The translations under genes and the position numbers were made by a program. A DNA stretch of 64,000 bases from Pyropia yezoensis. Lineage: Eukaryota; Rhodophyta; Bangiophyceae; Bangiales; Bangiaceae. The notes under the pieces were generated by a model, which was not told the DNA's origin, searched no databases, and saw only the letters and a list, made by a program, of their open reading frames with translations. Positions 32,823 to 43,913 of the stretch are shown here, piece after piece; position 1 is the stretch's first letter, and every line of letters begins with the position of its first letter. The stretch lies in contig CM020620.1 of the NCBI GenBank assembly GCA_009829735.1, forward strand, positions 12,459,420 through 12,523,419, given 5' to 3'.

Positions 32823-35200
32823 CGTATTGGTACAGGCGCGGCGCGACCGATGATGGAGGCGCCTGGCGGCGGGAGGCGCCGTAAGCCATCGACGGTTCGG
32901 TTGTGAGGGATTTGACAAAAGTTTAGTGCCCGCGCAACGGTCTGGTCAACCGCGGCGTGGCGTACGTCGACGTGCGGAGGCCGTCCACATGCATGCCCTC
33001 GTTGAGGGAGTGGCAGTACAACCTTTCCCGCTCCAATTAAACCGTTTTCGCCCCAATTCAAGTATTCTCTCCCGCCCAAGATAATGTTTACTTTGTGCTC
33101 CGGGTCCTTTCCGCGATCGAAATCACAAAAGTAGTTTCCGCGCGTTTGTGAACGTCAGCACGAGTCACGTCTCAGGCGTGGAACGATATGTGTGGGGCGC
33201 AGTCTCTACCTACTGTGGACACATTCCCGCCTCACTCCCATCTTGCGACGTCTTCCAAATGAGCAGCAGACCACAAAACAATATCACCGTGGTGAGCCTG
33301 CTGGTGTGAGTTGGAAGCAGCCAGCACTCTGCCTTGCTGAGACGTCCCCTGTGCGGAAGTCCGGAAGGGGAGACGCGGGAAAGGTCAAGGCGGGAGGGGA
33401 GGAAGGAGGAAGGCTGGGTGAGGCAGAGATAGCACACTCCCGGGGGGACCCCCCCCCAGGAAGGGGGTCATGGGGGGTGGGGTCCCATCCGACGATCGAT
33501 CGGATCATTTGTAAACCTCAGCCAAGGCGAGTAGAAGGGCGAGACCAATTTGAGTGGACTCGAACCCCCGTCCGCCGCAAGTCGCACGAGTGCGCCAGAC
33601 ACGAACTACCACTGCGCCACGAGCGGCAGAGATGCAAGATGGCAAAATCTTCCCTGTTTATCGGACGCCTGCGACCAGGCCTTCTTGCTACCCCTGAAGT
33701 CTTGCTCCCCAAGCCTCTGGCCCATCACAAGCCCCTCGACACCTCTTTTCTGCCCACTTGCTGGCCATCCGCCTCCTCTTTTGTCGCAAACCTTCACCCG
33801 GCCGCCGTACCGCTCGTGTCTGACCTTCCCCGGCCAGACTTCCGCCGTCCTACCTTTCGCGCCCCTCCTGGCCATAAGCCGCCGTGACTCCTCCCACGCC
33901 CACCCAGCACGCTCCCATTCTACCCGCGCTGCCGCGCCGGAATGTCGAAGGCCAAGTGGTAGCTTGCCCCCGGCCTGAGCCTAGCTCTCCCTCGAACGCA
34001 CGGTCTACAAACCCTAAACGTTTCCGCAGGTTGGTCCCCTGTTCTGGCTGCCGTGCCCCACCGTCCCTCTTGCGAAGCACCGTACTACGACGTGGGGCGG
34101 GAGCGCCTTGTTACGTGCCCTCGCGACGTCAGACCAAAGGAAACGCCACCATGCCAGAGGGCGTCGTGTCCCCCCCTCCCGCGCCCTTCCCCCCCGCCCC
34201 CTCTGCACCTCCATACACCCCTGACTCTCTCACTGACTTTCCCTCACCCCCACCATCTGACCGCTCTCTTGCTTCAGCGCCCCCCCGACCCCTCCACACC
34301 CACCGCCAGCATGATTGACCGCCTCCCGCTGCCCCGCCTCTTGACCACCGCTGCTGCCGCGACCGAGGCAGCCACCACCGAGGCCACCACGGCGAAGCTT
34401 TTGGCACCATCCAGCATCCACCCCCTCTGGCGACGCGTCGCCGCCCAACGGGCTGCGCGGTGGCCACCTGGAAGCCACTGTGTGGCGGGTGCGGCGGGGG
34501 AAAAGCGCTGGCGGGGCTGTGCCTGCCGCCACACCTGCTGCGGCATTTAGGCTTCGTCTGCGGATGGTGCTGAGGGGGGGGGGGGGGGACGGGGAACAGG
34601 GAGGTGCAACCGCCATTGTGACTGTGGCGGGGCGGCGGGGGGGGGCACACCGGTCCATGGTGGCGCAGGCGCCGGCGGTAACACTGGTGGCGGTGGCGGA
34701 GGCGTGGTCGCTGCTGCACTGCTTTCCGCCGCCGCACCCGCGCGAGGTGCGCGGAGGCGCGCCGCAGTCTGACACACAGTAGCAGCCACGACCCATGCAA
34801 GGTTGGCCACCGACGCGGCGGCGGCGATGCGGCGCCGACGCGCGGACTTAGCGGTGGCCACTTCGCCGCCAGTGTGTAATGAGCAGCGTAGGGCAGGCAG
34901 TGGAGGGGGGGCAGGGGGTGTTGTGCGTCGTGGCTGCGACGACCTCCGCGCTGTCTTCAAAGGAGGCGCGGGGGTGACCAAGAAGCTACCGTCGCGGCGA
35001 TGGGAGGACAGAGCGGGTGGAGGGAAAGCGAGAAGCTTTTCACTTCGACCTGGGGGAGAGGCCTGGAACCGATGTCCCACCAAAGAACGGCAGCGGATGC
35101 CGGGGTGATCCAGCCGGCCGACGTCAGCTCTGTCATGACAGAGAGCGCGGCCGCTGACGGCCGCCCGTCCCACCCCCACCCTTCCCTTCCTACGCGCAGC
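32823..35200. other. Intergenic; no confident protein gene
   Basis: Moderate GC with short frames. It contains the tRNA-like element at 33545-33626. A small plus frame near 34311-34550 (MIDRLPLPRLLTTAAAATEA) has an ATG but no recognisable domain and is not called. Confidence 0.45.
33545..33626 (-). ncRNA. tRNA-like sequence with perfect A and B boxes (tRNA relic or SINE)
   Basis: On the minus strand an exact A-box TGGCGCAGTGG (33619-33609) is followed by an exact B-box GGTTCGAGTCC (33566-33556). The A-to-B distance is about 9 nt longer than in a plain tRNA, as in Ser/Leu-type tRNAs with a long variable arm or a tRNA with a small intron. The T arm nearly pairs, but acceptor ends CCGCTCG and CAAATTG do not, and no T-run terminator follows. 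A degenerate tRNA or SINE head is more likely than a functional tRNA. Confidence 0.45.
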
Positions 35201-35957
35201 TTACTCCCCGAACAGGTGCCTCGCTGTCTTCGACCAGCGCTGGGCCACGGCGGCGACCAGTTCCGCCACCCCCCCTCCCCCCCATCGGCGGCAGCGGCCA
35301 CCCACAACCCTCGCAGGGAGGCGTCCACTCCCGCCGCGGCGGCCAGCCGCCGCCCCGCCCGTCACGGGCGGCGAAGAGGCGGCCCAGGCCACGGGCGGCG
35401 CCGTCGGCGGCCGCTGCGGCCGCCGCCGCCGCGGCTGTGACGGGGGGGGGGCCCAAGGGGGACAGCCAGCCGCCCGCCACCGCCCGGCTGGCGTCTCCGC
35501 CAACGGCGAGCGCTGACGCCACGGCCGCGGCCGCGACGGCACGGTCCGCGGAGGGAGACCCCGCCGCCACCGCCGACGTAAGAGGGGGGGCTGCGCGGCC
35601 ACGTCGGCGGCCAGGCGGCAGCCCGCCGAGACGACCGCCGCGTGCCGCGCCGCCGCATCCGTGGCGGCAGCAGCGGCGGGCGCCAGAGCGTCGGCCACCG
35701 CCGCCGCCGCCGCCACAGCCGGACCGTCGTCGTCGGCGACGGAAGTGTCGTTGTCGCCGGCGGTGGGGGCGGCGGCGCCCGCGGCGGCGGCAAGGAGGCG
35801 CTATTGGTGGGAGGGCACCTGCCAGCTGCGGGGGGGCGGCTGCTGCTTCCAGGGAGGAGGCTGCCACCGGTGTCAGGGCGGTTGATGGTGCCGGTATGGG
35901 GCTGCTATGTATCTGTGGGGGGGCCGCTAATGCTGCTGGGGGGGCGGCGCCTACCAC
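35190..35957 (-). CDS. Possible Ala-rich protein, frame-broken, unrecognised
   Basis: On the minus strand an Ala-rich frame (SADRAVAAAAVASALAVGGD, later DGAARGLGRLFAARDGRG) and, in a neighbouring frame, a sensible C-terminus VAELVAAVAQRWSKTARHLF then GE and stop flank a C/G-run block (35268-35283). They could be one protein interrupted by homopolymer indels, or chance. No family is recognised. Confidence 0.2.
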   Translation of the reverse strand: MVGAAPPAALAAPPQIHSSPIPAPSTALTPVAASSLEAAAAPPQLAGALPPIAPPCRRRGRRRPHRRRQRHFRRRRRRSGCGGGGGGGRRSGARRCCRHGCGGAARGGRLGGLPPGRRRGRAAPPLTSAVAAGSPSADRAVAAAAVASALAVGGDASRAVAGGWLSPLGPPPVTAAAAAAAAAADGAARGLGRLFAARDGRGGGWPPRREWTPPCEGCGWPLPPMGGRGGGGTGRRRGPALVEDSEAPVRGVSCA

Positions 35958-36960
35958 CGGCCGGTGAGCAGCTGCTGTTGCTAGGGGAAGGGGCTGCTAC
36001 CGACGGGGGGGGGCCTGCTGCTGTCAAGGGGGGCGCTGTTACCGCGGCGGGTGTGGCTGCTACCTGTGAGGGGGCGCATGTTATCGGTGGGAGGGCCTTC
36101 GCCGCTGCCAAGTGGGGGCTGCCTCCGGTGCGAGGGCGGATACCACCGGGGGGGCGGCGCCTGGTACATGTAAGTGGGCAGCTGCTTCTGCCGGGTGGGC
36201 GGCCGCTGCGGGTGAGGGAGCGGCTGCTGCTGGAGAGACGGCTGCTCCCGGTGGCGGGGCGGCTGATGATGCCGGGGGAGGCGCTCCTACAGGTAGGGGG
36301 GCGGCTAATGCACCCACGGGGGCGGATGCAACCGGGGGGGGGAGCGGCCGGTGCTGCCGGGGGAGCGGCTGGCACCCATTGAGGGACGCCCAATGTCCGC
36401 AGGGGGGAGGCTGCTTCCGGGGGGGGGCGTCACCTGCTACTGGGGCGGGAGGGGGCGTGCTGTCGCGGGGGGGGGTGGTGCTGATGGGGGTGCGGCTGCT
36501 ACCCGGCGTGAGGCGTCTGCCATTGGGAGGGGGCGGCGGCTTCTACCGGCGGGATGGCTGCTGCTGCCCGTCGGGGGGCCGCTGCTGCTGATGGGGGGGC
36601 CGCTGCTGCTGCAGGGGGGCCGCATTCTACGAACAGGGGAGGCGGATACTCTCGGTGGGGTAGCTACGCCTGCGGGCGGGGGGAAGTTGCAGCCGCGGAG
36701 GGGCTGCTGCTGCTGCTGGGTGGGCGGCTGCTACCGGGGGCGGGGTGGCTGATGGTGCCGAGAGGGGGGCTGTTTCCGGTAAAAGGGAGGCAGATGCTGC
36801 CAGGGGGGCGGTTGCATCTGGTGGGGCGGCGGCCAATGCAGCCGGGGGGTTGGCTGCGACCGGTCGAGCGGCGGCTGCTTCGATGGTGGTCACTGCTGGT
36901 GCCGGCCGAGCGGCGGACGCTACCGGTGGGGGGGCGGGAGGGTGGCGCTGCCAGTGTGGG
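35800..36960 (+). repeat. Second 21-bp minisatellite, opposite orientation
   Basis: Degenerate units such as TGGCTGCTACCTGTGAGGGG and GGCTGCCTCCGGTGCGAGGG recur every 21 bp. The consensus GGCTGCTACCGGTGGGGG equals the reverse complement of the 11.1-13.3 kb unit, so the two arrays are inverted members of one family. Plus-strand frames over it (for example 35642-36382) read as RLLPVGG-like heptads. Confidence 0.8.
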
Positions 36961-39312
36961 GGCTGCTGCTGCTGGCGGTTGAGCGGCTGCCGCTGCTTGG
37001 AGGGGGGCTGCTGGATGGGCAGGGGGGCGCTTACTACTCGTTGGGGGCGAGTGCTTTTAGTGAGGTGCCGGGGGAGCAGCTGCTGCAATCGGGGCGCAGG
37101 GGCGGCTGCTACCAACGCCATGATAGCAGGCTCGCACCATACTCGCTGAGAATGCGACCACCTTTGGCAGCTGGCTTTCGGCGGCAGTGGCCGCTGGCGG
37201 GCTGGCTGTTGCGGGCGGTGGGGCGGCTTGAGGTGATGACGCAAAGGGGAGCGTGCGTGCTGGCTCGGGACCCCTTTCCGCACTGCTCGCCTTCCCACCA
37301 CCGATGGCGCTGTCGCCGCCATCACTATCGCGGGAGCAGCGGCGGGTTGCGGTGCTGGTCGGGTGCTGGTGGTAGCGGGAGCCGGCGGCGACGGTGGGTG
37401 AACGGTGACGGTCGCCGTAAGGCCAGTCACAGCGGCGAACCTGGCTGTTGGAGGCGGCTGGGCGGCCCACCATTTTTGCTCTGGGCAGGCGGCCGCCTCC
37501 AACCATGACCCGCCGCGGCGGGTCATGGTTGGTGGGGGACCGCTCAACCGCAGTCCACACGCACAACGTGGCCGCCACCACCGCGATCGTCGCCGCCGCC
37601 GCCACACCACGCCACGGCGCCGTGTCGGGGGACCACCTGGCCGCCCAGCCGGGCTAGTCCCCGGCGGAGGGAACCCGGCGCACAGAGGAGCGGCGGGCGG
37701 CCCAGTGTGGCAGCCCCCCTTTCCCCACGCCTATGCTGCCTCAAGTGCGGCGCGCGCCTCCGCGGCATGCGCCCGCGGCTGGGCAGGCGGCGGCACGAGC
37801 TGCTGCGGGCGTCCATAGCGGCAGCAGCGGCGACACCTGTCGGCGAGGCGGCAAGTGCAGCGGTGGCCCGGCAGAGGGGGCGTCAGGGGGGTGGCAACGA
37901 GGCTAACGCTGCCGACGTACATGAAGGGGCAGCTTTGGAAGGCTGGCTGGCAAGGCGGCGGGTTTGGCCGCGGCGGCAGGCACGCGGCGGCGGCGGTGGC
38001 GGGCGCTGCGGCGGGCGGACGGGCGTCCGCCGCCGCTCTCGAAGCCGCGCGCCCGGGGGAGCGGCCTCGGCGGGCAGGAGTTGGGGCCGTGGGGGGGGGG
38101 GGGGAGCGACCTCCTCTCACTTTCCGGCCCGTGTGCGCACACGTGGCGCCCCGCAAGCGGCGACTTTGGCACGGCGCGGCACGGACGAGGGACGGCACGG
38201 CGGGAAGATGCCCTGGCCTCGTTTCAGGTGGGCGCCGGGGGGTGTTGGGAGGGGTAGGTACGGCGGGCCGGGGGGGGTGGCTGCAGCGAGGCCAGCTGGC
38301 CGCTCCCTCCCGCCCCTGCTTTGGTTATCAGGCTGCGCGGGTGCCGCGGCTGACGATGCCGCCGCGTCACAGTCGGCACCCGCCGTCGAGGGGCACCACC
38401 AGCACCGCTCGGTGGCTAGCACCTACCCCGCCCGCTATCCCGTGGGGAAGAAGTGCACGCAGGCGCGTTGGGCAGACGTGCGGCCTGCAGGGCGGCTGCG
38501 GTTGGAATTGAAGCGGGTGGGCGGGGGCAGGCAGGGTAGAAGAAGCGGGGGCACTGTGGAGGGAGGTTCGACGACGAAGAAAGGAGTCCCTGGGGTGGTT
38601 GTTTTCTGATTACCGGGTCCGTACGCACCAGTCAGTCGCGCGGGGGCTTTGCCGGGAGTATGGGGGGGGGTAGGGGGGTGGGAATTGGCGCTGGGGTGAC
38701 GTTTAACCGGCCGCGACGGGTGGCACCCACCCCCCTTGCCGGCAGGCAGGCAGGATGGTACAGTATGAGGGGAAAGGGGTGCGTCGTGCGGCAGGGGGGC
38801 GGGGGAGAAGAGGTGAGAAAAAAGAGGGGCTGGGGAAGCAGTGGAGGGGGGGGAAGGGGGGGGGGGGGGGCGCCGTCCCGGGGGGATTCCCGCCCCTTCC
38901 GCCCCCCCCCGCGCCTCGCCCCACCCCCACCCCCCACCTCCCCCTCTGCCCCTGTGGCCACTTCCGCCGCCAACTGCTCGCGGTGGCGGGCAAGCTTCTC
39001 TGCCCCCCTGCCACGCCACCACCACCACCATCCAGCCTCCGTCGGCGGTGCGTCGTCCTACAGCCGCAGCCTCCTCCTCCACCGTCACTTCCCCAACCAC
39101 CCCACCCCCCTCCTCCTCCATCCCTCACCCCGGCCTCACCCTGACCTTTCTTTTCTCTTTCCCGCTGCCCCCGCCTTCGTTTCCCTCCTTCCCCCCCGCC
39201 CCCACCCCTCCTCTTGCCCACCACCTACTAATGTTTGCTCGCTCGACCACTGTCGCTGACCCGGCCCCCCCCCCCCCCCCCCCCCCTTCCTCAGCCTCTC
39301 AACTCACCCACC
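36961..39312. other. GC-rich region, no confident gene
   Basis: Apart from the palindrome, there are open frames on both strands (for example 37707-38609 plus, 37731-38198 minus) but none with a recognisable domain or clear start. C/G runs occur at 38091-38105 and 38857-38870. Confidence 0.4.
37499..37532. repeat. 34-bp perfect palindrome
   Basis: Arms of 17 bp with no spacer: CCAACCATGACCCGCCG (37499-37515) and its exact reverse complement (37516-37532). Confidence 0.9.
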
Positions 39313-41160
39313 ATGGTCGTCGCCCACCCCAAGGCGGCGACCACAAGGACGCCCCGCCGGCACTCACCCCCCCCCCCCTCCCCAACCCGCCGCCGTCCCC
39401 CAAGCAGCTGCTCCCCCCCCCCCCTCCCCCCCCCTAAACACCAGCAGCACCCCCCTGCCACTGGCCGCCGCCGCCGCCGCGGCCGTCGCCGCGCCCCCGC
39501 ACGCCCGCTCCGTGGCGGTCGTCCACACGCGGTCGTTGGTAGGGTGGGCGCCCGCCACCGACGGCGGCGACGGGCGCCGCCGCGGTCGTCGTTGCCGCAG
39601 CCGCCGGCCGGCGGCGCCGCTCGCCCTCACCGTTGCCGTCGGGGGGGGGTGGCCGGGACGCGCCGGGAAGGGGGCGCGGCGCGGGCGGGGTCTACCGCCA
39701 TCCCCCTACCCGCCGCCGCCGTCTCCACCGCGGCGGACGCTGCCGATCGCGGCGCTGGCGGCGGCCGTTGCGATGGCTGACAGGCTGGCCCGCCGTGGCA
39801 GGGCCGCCCCGCAGCATCCGGCGGCGGCGGCAGCGGCGGCGGTGGTGGCGGTAGCGGCGGGCGCCCGCCGGCGGGGCGGGGGCGCCGCCACGGCAGTAGT
39901 GGCTGCTGGACTGACCGTTGCCGCGTGGGTGGCCGTGCAGGTGGTGTGGGCGTGGGGGGGGGGGGGCGCGGGGGGGGTGCCACCGCCGATGCTCAGGGCG
40001 GCGGCGACGGCGGTGCAGGCGGCGGCGCCGTTGGCAGCGGCGGCGGCGGCGGTGGCGGTACGTGCGGCTGCTGCCGCGGCGGACGCTGCGGCAAAGGGGA
40101 ATGCCGCGGGGGAGGGGGTCCTGGGGGGGAGGAGGGCACCGGCGGTGGCGGGGGGGTGGTGGGGGGATGGGGGGGTGGGGGGGGTGGTGGGGGGATGGGG
40201 GGGGTGGGGGGATGGGGGGGATGGGGGGGGGGGGCACGCCGCCATACGTGTGGCGGCCGCCACGGGCGGCGCCCCACCAAAGGCCAGGACGGAGGTGGTG
40301 GCGGCGGCAGCGGCGGCTGTCGCGGCGGTGGCGGCGGCGTGGGAGGGGGCGGGGGGCGGGGTCGCCCGCCCGCTGGATAGACGCCGCCGGCACGGCCTGG
40401 GGCGACCCGCCCCGACGCGACGCGGCCGACGCCGACCGGCAGGGGTGGTCAACGGTGGCGGCCGCCGCCCTCTCCCCTCCGCCCATGTACGCGCCCGAGG
40501 GCGGGGGGCACCGGACTACGGCGGTCGAGACGGCCCGCTGGTGTGGCCTCCTCGACGGGTGGGCGTGAGAAGCCGCCGCGGGGGGGTGGTCGATGGGCCG
40601 GCCCGCCGCCCGGTGGCTTTGGCGGTGGTGCCTCGGCCGCCGCCGCCGCCGTGGCGTGTGCCGCCGTGACGGCGGCTGCGGCGGTGGCTGCGGCGGCCCC
40701 GTCGAGGCTGCCTCCGCCGCCGCCACCGTCCCCGCCGCCCGCGCAAGCCGCGCGGCGTCAGCGGTGGCGACCGCCGCGTGGCGCACCGCGGGGGTGGTGT
40801 CGGCGTCGGCGGTGGCCGCCGAGGCCGCAGCGAGTGCCGAGGTGGCCGCCGCCGGCGTCCCCGGCGCCGCCGCCGCCGCCGCCGCCCGGGCGGCGGCGAT
40901 GGCGGTGCTCGCGGCGGGGGGGGTGGCCACCGACGTCGGGCTGGCGCGCCGGGTGGGGGGCGTCGCGGCGGCGGCCACCGTCACCTACGCCACCCCCGCC
41001 ACCGTCACCACCGCCACCCCCGCCACTGCAAGCGCCGGTGCCGACGCCGGCTCAGGCGGCACGTCACCGGGCGCCGGGTGGGGGCGGCCTGTGGTGCGGC
41101 GGAGAAGGGGGGGGGCAGGCGGCCGCCGCTGGCGGCCGCCGCCGCCGTGCCCCCAACTCC
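39313..41160 (+). CDS. Probable Ala-rich membrane-type protein, frame-broken, unrecognised
   Basis: The ATG at 39313 (CACCATGG) begins MVVAHPKAATTRTPRRHS, then Pro-rich and C-run sequence. In adjoining frames come PIAALAAAVAMADRLARR, VVAAGLTVAAWVAVQVVWAW and long Ala-rich helices, followed by a non-repetitive piece (WIDAAGTAWGDPPRRDAADA, TTAVETARWCGLLDGWA) and a last Ala-rich block (GVVSASAVAAEAAASAEVAA). The pieces lie in different frames separated by G runs near 39955, 40140-40230 and 40350. They look like parts of one or two genes damaged at homopolymers. No family is recognised. Confidence 0.3.
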
Positions 41161-42872
41161 ATCACGCACCTCCTCCATCCCCCCCTTTCCCCCCCCCGCC
41201 GGCCGCTGGGAAGAGGGGGGCGAGGGAACCGCTGCAGCTTCAGGTGATGCTCTCGTGCGCCCAGAGGTGCCTTCCTACTTACAGGCGCTTGGGCGTGCTG
41301 GGTGGGGACCGCCCACGCCGCCGGCAAGCACTGTTTCGGCAGTGGTGGCGGCGTCGGTGCCGCCTCCACTGTTCCGACCGCCGCTGCAGGAACGTCTTAC
41401 CGCGCACCTGCTCATCTCGCCCACCCATCCTAGATGGGGTGTCCTCCGCTGCGCCCGCACAGCGGGGGACCGCGGTGGCAGCTGCCGCGACGGCGTCGGC
41501 GGCACCCCCCGCAAGCCGGCCGACCCACCGGGCTCCGCGGGCCGCGCTGCCCTTTCCATGCTTCTTGGTCCGTTCCCTTCTCGCCCTTCGCCCCCCCCCC
41601 TCGCTCCGCAATCGTGGCGCGGGGCACATTCCCCACACCAGTCCACCCCACAGCCCATCTCGTGTAGTGGCGGCGCCACGGCCACGGCCAGCTGTGGCCC
41701 CTTCTTCGTGGGGGGAGACGAACCCCTGTGCCAGAGGAGTGGACGGGGGAAGAGGGGGGGGGGACAAGGGGGCTGGGGGGGGGCCCCCGGAGGAGCAGGA
41801 GGGCGGGATTTTGCAGGGGGTGACTTCGGGGGGTGGGAGGGGAGGGGCACAGAGACAGGGAAAGGGCAAGGGCGAGGAAGAGGGTTGACCAGGATGAGGC
41901 GATGGCAAGGGGATGCCGCTGTGAAGTACAATTTCAGACATACTTTGTTCGACAAGAGCTGGGACCCGAGGAGCTCATGACGATCGGGTATGGGACCCCG
42001 ATCGTGGACGACCTGGGACCCCACCTGGACGACGATCGGGAGTCCCAAGCGCCCACATGTGCACACTTTACTTCGTTTCAGGTCTTAGAGCCGCCTAGCA
42101 ATACTATTCTTCTAGTGAGCAGTTGCGGCGCTATGGCTGCGCTTCATCGAGGCGAATAGACCTGTGTCCCCCAGAAGTCCTTCAGAACCGTACGGACCCC
42201 GGAACAGAAAAAAACGTCTCAAGCAAAGAACGTATCTTCTATGACAGAATACACGACCGCAGTCCGCGCCACCTCCACAGAGGCGAGTTCTGTGGCACGG
42301 CGTGAGAGGCAATGAGGATGTGTACTCGAAACCGCACGGCTACGTTCGCGGAACGCCTTCTCTTTGTTCCTTCACATGAGTTGCAGGAAGCGAGCGTTAG
42401 TGCTTTCGAGAGCCTGTGACTTGAGCTACAAGGAGACGGTACAAGAGTCTTCCACAGGCACTCCACGGCAGAGCTATGACGGGCTGCAGTTGCGCGTCGC
42501 CTAAGGGTATGAACAAACGAAAAGACATTTGACTATCCGCCGAAACTGTCACATGGAACACTTTACTCTGCTGAAAAGAGCCGTTGGGGGATTTAGCTGA
42601 CTCTTTGTCTAACGCATCAACAGTTCATCAAACATATTTACTCTGCAATAGTCGACTGTCATGAGGGCAACACGTGTCATTTCATAATCTGATTTTCCTG
42701 GGAAGTCTCGCTCGCCGGCTTTCACTGTTAGCAAAGAGCCGTGCCACCATCATCTCCCTGCCGCCTTGCTACCTCTCAGTCGTGGGCGCTTCGCGATTCC
42801 CTGGGGGGACTTCCCTGTGGGGGTTGGTGTCATTGGCTACCCCTCTCATGGCTTTTCTAGGCCCATGGGCAG
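41161..42872. other. Intergenic, partly low-GC
   Basis: 41.9-42.8 kb is lower in GC with only short frames. 41,960-42,045 has an imperfect repeated motif GACGATCGGG/GGGACCC. No gene was recognised. Confidence 0.4.
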
Positions 42873-43775
42873 ACCATCCCCCTGGTTGCCGCCGTGGGGC
42901 CGTGGCGAGGCGTTGCCACGGCGGCGGTGACGGTTGCGACGGCACGCCTTGTGCGTGACGTGTTCGCTCCCCCGACGGTACGTGCGCTCCATTCCCCCTG
43001 GCCGCAGCCCGCAGGAGGGGCCTGTGGGGAGGAAGTTGGGGGGGGGGCTATCGGCGTCATCTGCCGTCGCCGGTTAGCCTTCCTCGCCCCGGTCTTCTCC
43101 CCTCTCTCTATCCTCTACCACAGGGGTCCGCCGTGGCGGCCGCGGCTCCCCGCTGAATGGGACCCCCGTGGGGGAAGGCCGGCCAGGGGCGGTGGCCCCG
43201 GCTGCCAACCGAGCACGCACGACCGCTGCAGGGACCCACTGTGCGCACCCACCCGGCGAGGGGGGCGGGGGGGGGTCGGCGAGGACGCCGAAGGCGTGTG
43301 CCGCCGCACTGTCGCCGCCGCCACTGCTGCCGCCGCCGGGGCTGTCTGCCTGGTTGCTTGGCCTCTGCCACGGTGAGGCTGTTGCCCACCGTGAGTAACC
43401 GCGTCGTCGCCGCCGCCGGCCGTGGGCCTGTGGGGCCCCACAGCCCGTGCGCGTGTACATTGTCGCCGGCGGCGACGGCCGCCCGGGCGTGTGGGTGCGT
43501 GTGGGTGGGGGGAGTTGCGGCCATCTCGGCGACGGGTGTCCCGGGCTCATCACGCCGCACCACCGTTTCTTCCGACCGCTGGCGGAGGCAGGCGGGCAGG
43601 TGTATCTGGCCGCCACGGTTTTCAACACCCCCCCCCAACCCACCCGCCTGTGCGGCAGCTGGACAACCGCTGGCCTCTTGTCTTCACGATTGCCGCGGCC
43701 GCTGACGTGGTCGGGAACGTTTGGGCGCCGGCTGCACCGCAGTCGGCCCCCCCCCCCCTAGCTCCACCCCGGTAA
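42873..43775 (+). CDS. Unrecognised spliced gene, exons uncertain
   Basis: A likely internal exon at 42873-42977 sits between CCATGGGCAG and GTACGTGC and reads TIPLVAAVGPWRGVATAAVT then VATARLVRDVFAPPT. A final exon starting at 43444 after GGGGCCCCACAG reads PVRVYIVAGGDGRPGVWVRV then ... HRFFRPLAEAGGQVYLAATV. Across a C run (43628-43636) the next frame continues VRQLDNRWPLVFTIAAAADV, VGNVWAPAAPQ and a stop at 43775. Middle exons between 43124 and 43390 are ambiguous. The start is not found; MAFLGPWADHPPG at 42848 lies in another frame. It may be a small membrane protein; the family is unknown. Confidence 0.35.
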
Positions 43776-43913
43776 CTGGTCGTCGCCTCAACGGTCTCTC
43801 TATCCTGTGTGCCTTCCCCATCTCGGGTTCCCGCACAGGCGCTGTCCTTCCCTCTCGCCCGTCTTTCTTCGCTCCCCTTACTTTCCCTCATCTTCACCGG
43901 GCGACGCGTGGTC

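Noticed and set aside
42848..42958. MAFLGPWADHPPG as the transit peptide of the gene at 42.9-43.8 kb
   Set aside because: It is in a different frame from the exon that follows at 42873 and overlaps it, with no homopolymer to explain a switch; it is probably chance within an intron end.
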